Shown: positions 10,297 through 18,552, numbered from the stretch's first letter. The stretch: DNA of 64,000 bases from Nonomuraea sp. MG754425 (GCF_021699195.1 NZ_SSXE01000028.1:1-64000), one strand, 5' to 3'. A program made the numbers and translations. The notes: generated from the sequence alone by a model not told the origin.

Positions 10297-11354
10297 GAGA
10301 GCTTGAGGCTCGGGTCGGCCTGGTAGATCTCGGTCAGGATCGACAGGTCGAAGAGCTGCTCGGCCTTGATGTCCAGGCCGGCCTTGGCCAGCGAGGAGAT
10401 GTTCTGCTCGATCAGCTCGGGCGTCATCGTGAACAGGCCGTTGGCCTTGGCGTCGTCGGTGACGACGAGCTCGTTCTGCATCTTGGCCTCCTCGGTCTGC
10501 TCCTTGACGTCGAGGTTCTGGTCCTTGCCGTAGACGGTGGCGGCCAGTTCGGCGGCCTTGGCCGGGTCGGCGACGGCGTCCCTCCAGCCCTTGATCTCGG
10601 CGGTCAGGAACGCCTTGAGCTTGTCGCGCTCGTTGTCGATGGTCTGCTGCGTGACGGTGAACGTCTCGGCGACCAGCGGCAGGCCGGCGTCGGCGAGCAG
10701 CAGGTACGCCGGGTCGTGCCCCTTCATGCGCAGGTTGACCGGGCCGCTCGTGACGAAGCCGACGTACCCGTCGAGCTGTCCGGAGGTGAGCATCGACGGG
10801 TCGGACTGGAACGGCACCCTGGTCACGTCGGCGGCGTCGATGCCGTTGGCCTTGAGCAGCGCGTTCCAGACCAGCTCGTTGGAGTCCTGGACGCCGATCT
10901 TCTTGCCGACCAGGTCCGCGGCCTTCTCGATCGGGTTCTTGCTCAGGGAGATGACGGCGAACGGGTTCTTCTGGAACGTCGCCCCGACGATCTTCAGCGG
11001 CGCGCCCTGGAGCACGGCGGGGGCGGTGATGGTCGGCGCCGACAGGCCCGCCCAGCAGCGGCCCGTGGCCAGGCCCGACTCGACGGAGGTGCCGGAGCCG
11101 CCGCCGGACAGCAGCTCGACCTGGGTGAACCCGGCCGCCTTGAAGTAGCCGTTGGTGTCGGCGAAGTACTCGCCGGCGAACTCGACGTTCTTCTTCCAGG
11201 AGAGCTGGAGCTTGACCGACCCGAACCCGCCGCCGCCACCGCCGCCGCCGGACGCGGACGTGGGTGCGCCGTCGCTCCCGCAGGCGGCCAGACCGAGCGC
11301 CAGACCGGCCAAGCCGGAGGTCCGCAGGAACGCGCGACGGTCGAGGGTAGCCAT
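10293..11354 (-). CDS. ABC transporter substrate-binding lipoprotein, NMT1/THI5-like
   Basis: This 353-aa solute receptor is anchored outside the membrane. The start [20 protein letters not shown] carries a twin-arginine-type motif, then a lipobox LAAC (Cys about residue 26). A run of Ser/Gly forms the linker. The mature part ([20 protein letters not shown]) is typical of NMT1/THI5-like receptors, which bind hydroxypyrimidines, riboflavin or other small heterocycles. ATG 11354 is chosen for AAGGAG six bases upstream. It leads a coupled operon with ATPase and two permeases. The divergent amidohydrolase, the PucR regulator and the adenine-deaminase-type gene suggest a purine or related ligand; this is inference. 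Confidence 0.92.
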   Translation of the reverse strand: MATLDRRAFLRTSGLAGLALGLAACGSDGAPTSASGGGGGGGGFGSVKLQLSWKKNVEFAGEYFADTNGYFKAAGFTQVELLSGGGSGTSVESGLATGRCWAGLSAPTITAPAVLQGAPLKIVGATFQKNPFAVISLSKNPIEKAADLVGKKIGVQDSNELVWNALLKANGIDAADVTRVPFQSDPSMLTSGQLDGYVGFVTSGPVNLRMKGHDPAYLLLADAGLPLVAETFTVTQQTIDNERDKLKAFLTAEIKGWRDAVADPAKAAELAATVYGKDQNLDVKEQTEEAKMQNELVVTDDAKANGLFTMTPELIEQNISSLAKAGLDIKAEQLFDLSILTEIYQADPSLKLS

Positions 11355-11408
11355 AATTCTCCTTGAACGGCCGTGAAAATGCAGGTCAGGACGGTATCCA
11401 TCGATTAT

Positions 11409-11427
11409 TACCATCGTGTGACGATGG
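11409..11427. promoter_or_regulatory. Candidate operator between the ABC operon and the amidohydrolase
   Basis: ACCATCGT-GTG-ACGATGGT is a perfect inverted repeat with 8-bp arms, 55 bp upstream of the binding-protein start in the divergent promoter region. The nearby PucR regulator is the natural candidate to bind it, but I did not find a second copy near the PucR or deaminase genes. Confidence 0.45.
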
Positions 11428-11572
11428 TTTCGGACAGTGCGACCGGGAGAGGGGGCGCACACCCGAAGACCGGCAAAACCGCTGGCGGCCCCTGTAGGTC
11501 CCTACGAGAGGGCCGCGCGAGGACCGTAGATCCCTCCAGCCGCCCAGGGGCTCGGGTAGCGTCGAGCCCGAG

Positions 11573-12757
11573 ATGAGACTTGACGGAATCCCCCTTTGGG
11601 ACGGTACCGAATTCCGCGGCCCGGTCGATCTGACCTGGGAGCCGGACCGGATCACCGAAGTCAGCCCCGCCGCGACGGCGCGCCACGGTGACCTGTGCGT
11701 GCTGCCCGGCCTGGTGGACACGCACGTCCACCTCGTCGGTCACGCCGGTTCCGGCGACCCGCCCGACTTCGCGACCTGGCCGCTCACCACCACCCGCGAC
11801 GAGCAGGTGCTGCACGGAGCCGCGCACGCCCAGCAGGCCATGCGGCACGGCGTGACCACCCTGCGGGACCTGGCCGGCGACGAGGCGCAGATCGCGCTGC
11901 GCCGCGTCTTCGACGCCGGGGTGCTGCCGGGGCCGCGCATCCAGGTGCACGGCGTGGTGGGGATGACGGCCGGGCACAACGACCTGTTCGTGCCGCCGGC
12001 CTTCCCCATCAGGAAGCCCACGGCCGACGGGCCGGACGAGTGCCGCAAGCTCGTCCGCACCTGGGCCAGGGCCGGCATGGACGGCATCAAGCTCACGACC
12101 AGCGGCGGCGTGCTGTCCATCGGCGACAAGAACGTCTGGCGCAACTACACCCGCGACGAGATCAGGGCGGTCGTGGACGAGGCCCACGCGCTCGGCATGC
12201 TCGTCGCCTCCCACGCCCACTCCGAGGACGGCATCCGCGTGGCCGTCGAGGAGGGCGTGGACTCCATCGAGCACGGCACGCTCATGAGCCGGGACCTGGC
12301 CGAGACGCTGGCCGCCCGCGGCACGCCCGTCGCGCCGACGCTGCTGATCAACGAGGCCATCGCGCAGGGCCGCGTCCCTGTCACGGCCGAGGCGATGGCC
12401 AAGGCCGCCGAGCTGGTCGCCACCCGTGACATGCTGCTGGCCCAGGCCGCGGCGCTGGGCGTGCGGTTCGTGCTGGGCACCGACGCCAACGGCCACCACG
12501 TGCGGTTCGGCGACCAGCTCGCCGAGGTCGTGCACATGACCCGGATCCTGGGTCTCGGCGCGGAGGCGGCGCTGCGCGCGGCCACCTCCGACGCGGCCGA
12601 CTCGATCGGCATGCCCGTGGGCCGGGTGCGGCCGGGGCTGGGCGCCGACCTGGTCGTGCTGCGCGGCCGGCCGTGGGAGCGCATCGAGGACCTGGCCACG
12701 GAGAACATCGTGGCCGTCGTCTCACGTGGCCGGGTCGTCGCGGGCCGCCTGCCCTGA
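11573..12757 (+). CDS. Amidohydrolase (metal-dependent, imidazolonepropionase/prolidase-like group)
   Basis: This is a 394-aa cytosolic enzyme. Metal-binding residues of the amidohydrolase superfamily are visible in order: HxH in GLVDTHVHL (about residues 50-52), a Lys in GIKLTTSGG, His in VASHAHSED, His in IEHGT, and Asp in LGTDANGHH. A small beta domain is formed by both ends. The family cleaves amide, imide or cyclic bonds; the substrate cannot be told. Position beside an importer of heterocycle type and a PucR regulator suggests ring opening of an N-heterocycle. Its 3' end overlaps the convergent PucR gene by 36 bases. Confidence 0.88.
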   Translation: MRLDGIPLWDGTEFRGPVDLTWEPDRITEVSPAATARHGDLCVLPGLVDTHVHLVGHAGSGDPPDFATWPLTTTRDEQVLHGAAHAQQAMRHGVTTLRDLAGDEAQIALRRVFDAGVLPGPRIQVHGVVGMTAGHNDLFVPPAFPIRKPTADGPDECRKLVRTWARAGMDGIKLTTSGGVLSIGDKNVWRNYTRDEIRAVVDEAHALGMLVASHAHSEDGIRVAVEEGVDSIEHGTLMSRDLAETLAARGTPVAPTLLINEAIAQGRVPVTAEAMAKAAELVATRDMLLAQAAALGVRFVLGTDANGHHVRFGDQLAEVVHMTRILGLGAEAALRAATSDAADSIGMPVGRVRPGLGADLVVLRGRPWERIEDLATENIVAVVSRGRVVAGRLP

Positions 12758-13864
12758 CCGCAGCGCCAGGTACAGGTCGGTACGGTCGCGCATCGACGAC
12801 ATCCGCCGCCCGGTGAGCTCCTCGATCCGCTGCATCCGGTAGCGCAGGGTGTTGACGTGCACGTACAGCTCGTCGGCCGTGCGCTGCCAGGATCCGCACG
12901 TCTCCAGGAAGATGTCCAGGGTGCGCAGCAGCTCCGAGCCGTGCCGCGCGTCGTACTCCTCCACGGGGCCGAGCAGGTGCTCGCGGAAGGAGCGGCGCAC
13001 GCTCGACGGGAGCGCGGCGAGCAGCAGGTCGAAGCTGTCGATGTCGGCCACCGACATGATCGACACGGGCCCGAGTCCGGTGCGCGCCGACTCCATGCCG
13101 CGCCTGGCCGTCTCCAGCGCCTCGCCGAGTTGCGACACGCTGGCCGCCATCTCGCTGATCCCGGCCGCGATGCTGGTGCCCCGCCTGTCCGCGACCAGGC
13201 CGCGCAGTTCGTCGGCCAGGCTCTTGCGCGAGGCCCGGCCGTTGACCAGCACGATCGCCTCGCCGGGGGTGCCGCCCACGACCAGGTGGCGGCCCTTCCT
13301 GGACAGCCCCTCGTGCAGCAGCTCGGGCAGATCGAGCTCCGGGCCACCGGTCAGGGTGACCGCCATGGCCGCGGTCGGCAGGCCGGGGTCGGCGCCGAGC
13401 AGCCGCAGGTGCGCCGAGACCTCGCCGGGCGGGATGCGGCCGAGCACGTCGAGCAGCGTCTGCGCCCTGACCCGCTCGGCCCTGCGCTGCTCGGCGGCGA
13501 AACCCTCGGCGGTCACCACCTCGCTGATCGCGCCGAACGCCTGGTCGGGCGCGGCCAGCAGCAGCGGCAGCCGCCTGCGCTCGCACGCCTCGACCAGCTC
13601 GCGCGGCAGCTCGCCCAGCACGATCAGGCCGATCACCAGGCCGGCGACGTCGGCCGCCCACAGCGCGTCGGCGAACCGCTCGCAGTCGGACGGGCGGGCG
13701 TACCAGACGCCGCTGGTCAGCACGAGGTCGCCGGTGCGCAGGTAGCGCCGGGGGTCGGGCAGGTCCGTCGGGTACGCGCGCCGGACCTCGCGGTCGAGCT
13801 CGTCGGCGCCCGTCACCAGCGTCAGCCGTAGGTCCTCGCGGGCCAGCAGATCCGACAGCCTCAT
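12722..13864 (-). CDS. PucR-family transcriptional regulator
   Basis: This is a 380-aa regulator. The N-terminal about 120 residues (MRLSDLLAREDLRLTLVTGADELDREVRRAYPTDL-type start) match the PucR N-terminal ligand-binding domain. A middle GGDEF-like region follows. The C-terminal HTH_30 domain is ETCGSWQRTADELYVHVNTLRYRMQRI (given in part). Known family members (PucR, CdaR) control purine or sugar-acid catabolism and often act as activators of neighbours. It is divergent from the deaminase gene (87-bp gap) and convergent with the amidohydrolase, so it is well placed to control this catabolic group. Confidence 0.92.
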   Translation of the reverse strand: MRLSDLLAREDLRLTLVTGADELDREVRRAYPTDLPDPRRYLRTGDLVLTSGVWYARPSDCERFADALWAADVAGLVIGLIVLGELPRELVEACERRRLPLLLAAPDQAFGAISEVVTAEGFAAEQRRAERVRAQTLLDVLGRIPPGEVSAHLRLLGADPGLPTAAMAVTLTGGPELDLPELLHEGLSRKGRHLVVGGTPGEAIVLVNGRASRKSLADELRGLVADRRGTSIAAGISEMAASVSQLGEALETARRGMESARTGLGPVSIMSVADIDSFDLLLAALPSSVRRSFREHLLGPVEEYDARHGSELLRTLDIFLETCGSWQRTADELYVHVNTLRYRMQRIEELTGRRMSSMRDRTDLYLALRSGQAARDDPAT

Positions 13865-13951
13865 GAAATCTGATGTTATGCCAGCTCAGCGGGGGAAGGT
13901 TCAGAGGTTCGCACGATACCTCCGTGCTCCGGGGTCCGGTTTACTCGATGC

Positions 13952-14881
13952 ATGCGTCCCAAAGCGGAACTCCACCTGCACATCGAGGGCACTCTGGAGC
14001 CCGAGCTCGTCGTCGAGCTGGCCCGGCGGAACCGGATCGACCTGCCCACCTTCGACGTGGAGGCCATCCGCGCGCGGTACTCCTTCGCGAACCTGCAGTC
14101 GTTCCTGGACGTGTACTACGAGAACATGGCCGTCCTGCGCACCGAGGAGGACTTCCACGACCTGGCCGCCGCCTACCTGCGGCGAGCCGCCGCGCAGGGG
14201 GTGCGGCACGCGGAGATCTTCTTCGATCCGCAGGCCCATCTGAGCCGGGGCGTGCCGCTGGAGACGGTGTTCGACGGGCTGTCGGCGGCGCTGAAGGGCA
14301 GCGACGTGTCGGCCGCACTGATCTTGTGTTTCCTCCGTGACAGGGGCGCGGAGGAGGCCGAGCAGGTGCTGCGGGCGGCGTTGCCGTACCGGGAGCGGTT
14401 CATCGGGGTGGGGCTGGACTCGGCGGAGGTGGGGTACCCGCCGTCGTTGTTCCGCCGGGTCTTCGAGATCGCCGCCGCCGAGGGGCTGCGCCGGGTGGCG
14501 CACGCGGGCGAGGAGGGCGGGCCCGACTACGTGTGGGAGGCGCTGGACGTCCTGCGCGTGGAGCGGGTGGACCACGGCATCAGGGCGATGGAGGATCCGC
14601 AGCTCGTGGCCCGGCTGCGGGCCGAGCGCATCCCGCTGACCGTGTGCCCGCTGTCGAACGTGCGGCTGCGGGCGGTGCCGTCCCTGCGTGACCACATCCT
14701 GCCCGCGATGCTGGACGAGGGCCTGGTCGTGACCGTCAACTCCGACGACCCCGCCTACTTCGGCGGCTACGTGGAGGACAACTACCAGGCGCTGCGGCGG
14801 GAGCTGGGGATGACCGAGGAGCAGCTCGACCGGATCGCGCGCAACTCCTTCGACGCGTCCTTCGCCTACGCGCGCTCCTAG
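13952..14881 (+). CDS. Adenine deaminase (adenosine-deaminase superfamily, Aah1 type)
   Basis: This 309-aa enzyme is predicted to turn adenine into hypoxanthine with Zn2+. The metal HxH is in KAELHLHIEG (residues 7 and 9). The other ligands and catalytic residues are His in VAHAGEEGG with its Glu, His in RVDHGI, and Asp-Asp in NSDDPAYFGGY. Segments such as IFFDPQAHLSRGVPLE, VGLDSAEVGYPPS and NSDDPAYFGGYVEDNY match what I remember of adenine deaminases of the yeast Aah1/Pseudomonas PA0148 type rather than true adenosine deaminases, which are usually longer. The assignment fits the purine theme of the PucR neighbour. A strong terminator follows. Confidence 0.88.
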   Translation: MRPKAELHLHIEGTLEPELVVELARRNRIDLPTFDVEAIRARYSFANLQSFLDVYYENMAVLRTEEDFHDLAAAYLRRAAAQGVRHAEIFFDPQAHLSRGVPLETVFDGLSAALKGSDVSAALILCFLRDRGAEEAEQVLRAALPYRERFIGVGLDSAEVGYPPSLFRRVFEIAAAEGLRRVAHAGEEGGPDYVWEALDVLRVERVDHGIRAMEDPQLVARLRAERIPLTVCPLSNVRLRAVPSLRDHILPAMLDEGLVVTVNSDDPAYFGGYVEDNYQALRRELGMTEEQLDRIARNSFDASFAYARS

Positions 14882-14902
14882 CCCTGCCCGGGTGGTCAGA
14901 CG

Positions 14903-14934
14903 AAAAGGGCCCGCCCTCACGGGCGGGCCCCTTT
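14903..14934. terminator. Bidirectional terminator
   Basis: AAAAGGGCCCGCCC, loop TCAC, GGGCGGGCCCCTTT: a stem of about 13 bp with A/T flanks on both sides, between the convergent deaminase and small secreted protein genes. Confidence 0.88.
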
Positions 14935-14946
14935 CAACACGTCTCG

Positions 14947-15183
14947 TCAGCCACTCAGGACCGAGCTCAGCAGCTCGTTCAGGAGGTCGAGGTCGAGGAT
15001 GTCGTTGTCCTCGCCGAAGTTGTTCCACTTACCGAAGTCCCAGTCCGCGTCGTCGTGACCATGGTTGGGGCCGGGCAGGATGCGCGACTCGGCGGTGACG
15101 CTGGGTGCCGCGGCGAGCGCGGTGCCCCCGAACATGACCATCCCGCCGACGAGCCCGGCGAGGACGAGTCCGTTTCTGTACAT
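14947..15183 (-). CDS. Small secreted protein, 78 aa, unknown function
   Basis: A clear signal peptide (MYRNGLVLAGLVGGMVMFGG, cleavage near ALA-AAPS at about residue 25) leaves a mature peptide of about 53 residues. The mature part is rich in Asp, Asn, Trp and Gly (HGHDDADWDFGKWNNFG) and ends in a hydrophobic, Asp/Leu-rich helix-like tail (ILDLDLLNELLSSVL). It has no cysteines. AGGGGGAA lies before the ATG. I do not recognise the family; it could be a surface-active or cell-envelope peptide. It is transcribed alone, with its own promoter region of about 230 bp. Confidence 0.8.
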   Translation of the reverse strand: MYRNGLVLAGLVGGMVMFGGTALAAAPSVTAESRILPGPNHGHDDADWDFGKWNNFGEDNDILDLDLLNELLSSVLSG

Positions 15184-15413
15184 AGTGATTTCCCCCTGAT
15201 ACTTCTCGACTACTCTCCGTAGCTATCGCAGGAAGATCTCCCCCCCGCCCTTCTTCGACAAACGCTCGCAATTTTGCTCTTGACCTGGGGGAACACCGGG
15301 CCTGGACGAACGGATGACCAAGATCGGACGGCTTGACGCGCAGGTGTGCGCGGATGGCCGGCACCCGACCCGATCCTGCCCGTCCCATGACCGCGAATCA
15401 GGGCCCCGAAGAT

Positions 15414-15440
15414 CCCCGAGGCCCTCCGGCGGCCTAGGGG
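15414..15440 (-). terminator. Possible terminator at the end of map
   Basis: CCCCGAGGCC (15414-15423) and GGCCTAGGGG (15431-15440) form an 8-of-10 stem that includes the map stop codon. It is weaker evidence than for other hairpins in the window. Confidence 0.4.
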
Positions 15441-16201
15441 AGGGTCAGGATGACCGGGCCGTCCTCGGTGATCGCCACGGTGTGCTCGACGTGTACGCTC
15501 CTGCTCCCGTCGGCGGAGCACACCGACCAGCCGTCGTCGGCCATGTGGTAGCCGTCGTCGCCGCCGGCCATCAGGCTGGGCTCGATCGCGATCACCAGCC
15601 CCCTGCGCAGCCGCAGGCCCCGCCCGGCGCGGGCCTCGTTCGGCACGAACGGTTCCTCGTGCATGGCCCGGCCGATGCCGTGGCCGCCGAAGTCGTTCTG
15701 CATGCCGTAGCCGGCGCCGCGCCCGACCGTGGACATCGCGTGCCCGATGTCCCCCATCCGGCCGCCCGGCACGGCCGCCTCGATGCCCGCCGCGAGCGTC
15801 TCCTCCGCGACTCTGATCAGCTTGAGGTCCTCCGCGCGCGGCTGCCCGACGGCGAAGCTGACCGCGCCGTCGGCGTGCCAGCCGTCGACGTGGGCGGCGC
15901 AGTCGACGCTGATCAGGTCACCGTCGCGCAGCCGGTACGGCGACGGCAGCCCGTGCAGCATGACCCCGTTCACCGAGGTGCAGATCACGCCCGGATACGG
16001 CGTCGCCCCGAACGACGGGTGGTAGCCCAGGAACGACGGCTTCGCGCCGGCCTCCGCGATGACCGTCCTGGCCACCTCGTCCAGCTCCTTGAGTGACACG
16101 CCCACGGCCGCCGCCTCCCGCGTGGCGGCGTGGACGGCGGCGACGACCCTGCCGGACTCGCGGATCGCGGCGATCTCCCCGGCTGACTTGTACTCGAACA
16201 C
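15434..16201 (-). CDS. map: Methionine aminopeptidase, type I
   Basis: This 255-aa enzyme removes the initiator Met from new proteins. Five metal ligands are visible: Asp in SVDCAAHVDGWHAD (both Asp), His in GGHGIGRAMHEEP, Glu in AIEPS, and Glu in VEHTVA. The GTG start at 16201 is supported by GAGGAGG nine bases upstream. It is away from the usual ribosomal-protein operon position, so it is probably an additional copy; actinomycetes often carry two or three. A 24-bp imperfect palindrome just upstream may control it. Confidence 0.95.
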   Translation of the reverse strand: MFEYKSAGEIAAIRESGRVVAAVHAATREAAAVGVSLKELDEVARTVIAEAGAKPSFLGYHPSFGATPYPGVICTSVNGVMLHGLPSPYRLRDGDLISVDCAAHVDGWHADGAVSFAVGQPRAEDLKLIRVAEETLAAGIEAAVPGGRMGDIGHAMSTVGRGAGYGMQNDFGGHGIGRAMHEEPFVPNEARAGRGLRLRRGLVIAIEPSLMAGGDDGYHMADDGWSVCSADGSRSVHVEHTVAITEDGPVILTLP

Positions 16202-16215
16202 GGCCCCTCCTCGGC

Positions 16216-16239
16216 GATAACTATACCGGTATTATTATC
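16216..16239. promoter_or_regulatory. Imperfect 24-bp palindrome in the map promoter
   Basis: Left half GATAACTATACC, right half GGTATTATTATC: 10 of 12 positions are complementary. It is strikingly AT-rich for this genome and lies 15-38 bp before the map GTG. Its minus strand contains TATAGT, which could be the -10 box, so the site may overlap the promoter. Confidence 0.45.
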
Positions 16240-16283
16240 ACGGATCATGGCGCCGGAGCGACATGGAGGGCCCCGTGCCCGGT

Positions 16284-17006
16284 TCAGTCCATCCCCCTCC
16301 TGCCCGGGGTCCAGAAGGGTTTGGTCCGCACGTCCCCGCGCGACCAGCCGCGCTCCCCGACCAGATGGGCGCGCACCGCCTGGATGGTCCGCGCCTCCCC
16401 CGCCAGGTAGGCCACGCCCGGCCCGTCGGGCAGTTCCAGCTCCCTGACCGCGTCCACCAGCACCTGCGACCGCGCGGCGGACGCGCCGCCCCGGCACACC
16501 TTGACCAGGCCGCCGGGCAGGTCGAGATGGTCACCAGGCTCGCCCGCCTCCACCACGCCGTGCACGCCCGCCCCCGCGGGCAGGGCCCGCACCATCGCGC
16601 CGAACGCCACCGACGCCGTCTCCTCCCCCGCGAACAGGTGGTACGGCGCCTCCTCCCGCACCACGAAGCTCCCCTCGGGGCGGGTGAAGGAGACCTCCTG
16701 GCCGGGCCGCGCGTTCCTGATCCACGCGACGCCCGGGGAGTCGCCGCCGTGGTCGTAGCCGATCAGGTCCACGACCCCCCAGGTGGGGTCGTACCACCAG
16801 ATCGAGTACGTACGCAGCACGCCGCCCAGCGGCCCGCCCGCGCCGACCAGCAACCGGACGTGCTGGCCCGGCGTCCAGCGCAGCTCCCCGAGGTCCTCCC
16901 CGGCGATCCGCACCCGGCGCATCCGGGCCGTGATCTGCTCGGCCTCCACCACCTCACCGGTGCGGAACAGCCGATCGAGCAGCCTGCGGGCGATGGTCCG
17001 CCGCAC
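16284..17006 (-). CDS. Siderophore-interacting protein (NfeF/YqjH/ViuB-type ferric reductase)
   Basis: This 240-aa FAD-dependent reductase releases iron from ferric siderophores. An N-terminal FAD-binding barrel has RRVRIAG, WTPGQHVRLLV and RTYSIWWYDP, the flavin motif. The C-terminal SIP domain includes LAGEARTIQAVRAHL and ends with the family hallmark TKPFWTPGRRGMD. It lies 10 bases after the PadR gene in the same direction, so the two are probably one operon. This pairing matches E. coli YqjI-YqjH (NfeR-NfeF), where the PadR protein represses the reductase in response to metal. Confidence 0.93.
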   Translation of the reverse strand: MRRTIARRLLDRLFRTGEVVEAEQITARMRRVRIAGEDLGELRWTPGQHVRLLVGAGGPLGGVLRTYSIWWYDPTWGVVDLIGYDHGGDSPGVAWIRNARPGQEVSFTRPEGSFVVREEAPYHLFAGEETASVAFGAMVRALPAGAGVHGVVEAGEPGDHLDLPGGLVKVCRGGASAARSQVLVDAVRELELPDGPGVAYLAGEARTIQAVRAHLVGERGWSRGDVRTKPFWTPGRRGMD

Positions 17007-17016
17007 CTTTGCCTCC

Positions 17017-17544
17017 CTATCTCCATCTCTTGGAATCGAGCCGCTCGATCCGCTGACGGGCGTCGACGAAGATCTCCTGGATGCGCTCGACCACCCGGGG
17101 GTCGCCGTGGGCGTGGGCGAGCGTCTTCACGGCCGCCTTGACCAGGCGCAGCGCGGGGCCGATGATCTCGGCAGCCTCGGGCTCGCGGAACATGCCCCAC
17201 TCGCCCCTGCTGGCCGCCCGGCCCCACAGCCGCTCGATCTCGTCGGCGTGCTCCGCGCTCACCCGGCGGCCCTCGTCGGTGATGTGGTGCACCTTGCGCC
17301 CGTCGGCGGGCTCGACCCGGACGAGGCCCTCGTCCTCCAGCAGTTGGAGGGTGGGGTAGACGGAGCCGGCGCTCGGCTCGTACGTGCCGTTGAAGCGGTC
17401 GGCCAGGCGGCTCATCACCTGGTAGCCGTGGCCGGGCTGCTCGGCGATCAGGGCGAGGATCGCCAGGCGCAGTTCGCCCGGCCCGAAGAAGCGGCCCGTG
17501 GGGCCCATCCCGCCCGCGCCCGGGTTGCGGCGTGCGTTCATCAT
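17017..17544 (-). CDS. PadR-family repressor (NfeR/YqjI-like)
   Basis: This is a 175-aa regulator. The winged helix spans about residues 18-95: GRFFGPGELRLAILALIAE, HGYQVMSRL, GSVYPTLQLLEDEGLV, HHITDEGR. A C-terminal helical dimerisation part follows. The RFFGPGELRL block is as in E. coli YqjI. The start is ATG 17544 or the next codon (MMNARR). Unlike YqjI there is no obvious His/Cys-rich N-terminal metal tail, so the signal may differ. It probably represses itself and the downstream SIP gene through the palindrome just upstream. Confidence 0.92.
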   Translation of the reverse strand: MMNARRNPGAGGMGPTGRFFGPGELRLAILALIAEQPGHGYQVMSRLADRFNGTYEPSAGSVYPTLQLLEDEGLVRVEPADGRKVHHITDEGRRVSAEHADEIERLWGRAASRGEWGMFREPEAAEIIGPALRLVKAAVKTLAHAHGDPRVVERIQEIFVDARQRIERLDSKRWR

Positions 17545-17557
17545 GTGTCGGATGCTA

Positions 17558-17569
17558 TATCGAACGATA
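17558..17569. promoter_or_regulatory. Candidate PadR operator
   Basis: TATCG-AA-CGATA is a perfect 5-bp inverted repeat 14 bp upstream of the PadR start, in an AT-rich promoter patch. Autoregulation is common for PadR proteins. Confidence 0.5.
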
Positions 17570-17732
17570 CACGTAGGTAAAGACGTACTATCGCGTTCTC
17601 CGGGCCATACGCCGCCGGAGCACGGGCGGCATCCTCCCTCAGGCACCGTCCGGGCGGCATGACCTCCGTCATGGCCGCATGGGTCTGCGGCCCGATGTGC
17701 GCGTGACCGGTCGCCGCCTAGCGTCGGACGGT

Positions 17733-18539
17733 ATGCGAATCCTGGTTGCCATCCTGGTCCCGATCGCGATCCTCCTCGCGGTCCAGTTCGGCGTGAGCGC
17801 GGCCATGAGCCCGCTGCCCGAGGCCGCCGCGAACTTCGGGGGCCCGCCCCTGGTCACCCTCGGCGTCCTCGCGCTGCTCTACGCCTACCGGCGGCTGACC
17901 GGCCGCCACCCCTGGGCCGGGCTCGGCCTCACGCGTACCTGGTGGGCGCTGCCGCAGGTGCTGCTCGGCGCCCTGGCGGGCCTGGCCGCGCTGTTCGCCG
18001 GGTGCGCCGTCACCGTGTGGGCCGGCGCGGCGGCCTGGGGATCCGCCGCCACCTCGCCGGAACCCCCCGCCATGTACGTCCTCGCCTTCACGCTCGTCGT
18101 GTTCCAGGCGTGCTTCCCGGAGGAACTGCTGTTCCGCGGGCACCTGTGGGACGTGCTCTCCGACCGGTTCGGGCCGCACGGCGTGCTCGTGGTCACCTCC
18201 GTGTCGTTCGGCCTGCTGCACCTGCTCTCGCAGAGCCCGGCGACGGGGGCCGGCGAGCGGACGCTGTTCATGGTGCAGGCCGTCGCGCTCTTCCTGCTGT
18301 GCGGGGCCACCAGGCAGCGCACGGGCGCGATCTGGACGGCGGTCGGCGTGCACCTGTCGATCTACCTGGGCACGCTCATCCCGATCACGGCCGCCGACTA
18401 CGGCGTGCAGCTCGCCTTCCAGACCATCATGCTGGCCCTCGCCGCCGCCCTCGTCCTGTTCGGCCCCACGCTCCGAACGCACCGGCCGGCCCCGCGGGCG
18501 GTCCGGGCGGACGCCCCGTCGCCGTCCACGGGGGCGTGA
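17733..18539 (+). CDS. CPBP-family intramembrane metalloprotease
   Basis: This is a 268-aa protein with about seven hydrophobic segments. The CPBP/Abi motifs are visible: EELLFRG (within FPEELLFRGHLWD, about residue 130) with the paired Glu and Arg, and FGLLHLL with the His. A third His lies in AVGVHLSIYLG. Members of this family (CAAX-type Abi proteins) cut within membranes; many are linked to bacteriocin self-immunity, but the substrate here is unknown. ATG 17733 begins MRILVAILVP directly at the first membrane segment. It stands alone between convergent neighbours. Confidence 0.9.
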   Translation: MRILVAILVPIAILLAVQFGVSAAMSPLPEAAANFGGPPLVTLGVLALLYAYRRLTGRHPWAGLGLTRTWWALPQVLLGALAGLAALFAGCAVTVWAGAAAWGSAATSPEPPAMYVLAFTLVVFQACFPEELLFRGHLWDVLSDRFGPHGVLVVTSVSFGLLHLLSQSPATGAGERTLFMVQAVALFLLCGATRQRTGAIWTAVGVHLSIYLGTLIPITAADYGVQLAFQTIMLALAAALVLFGPTLRTHRPAPRAVRADAPSPSTGA

Positions 18540-18552
18540 GGCCGGCGGCGGT

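Noticed and set aside
11220-11250. Run of Gly codons in the binding-protein gene as a microsatellite or CRISPR-like repeat
   Set aside because: It is a simple Gly linker after the lipobox, common in lipoproteins.
13952-14881. Annotation as true adenosine deaminase
   Set aside because: The short length and segments such as NSDDPAYFGGY fit the adenine deaminase branch better; kept as adenine deaminase type with some doubt on substrate.
17733-18539. CPBP protease as an abortive-infection gene
   Set aside because: The Abi name of the family is historical; nothing around it suggests defence or bacteriocin immunity.
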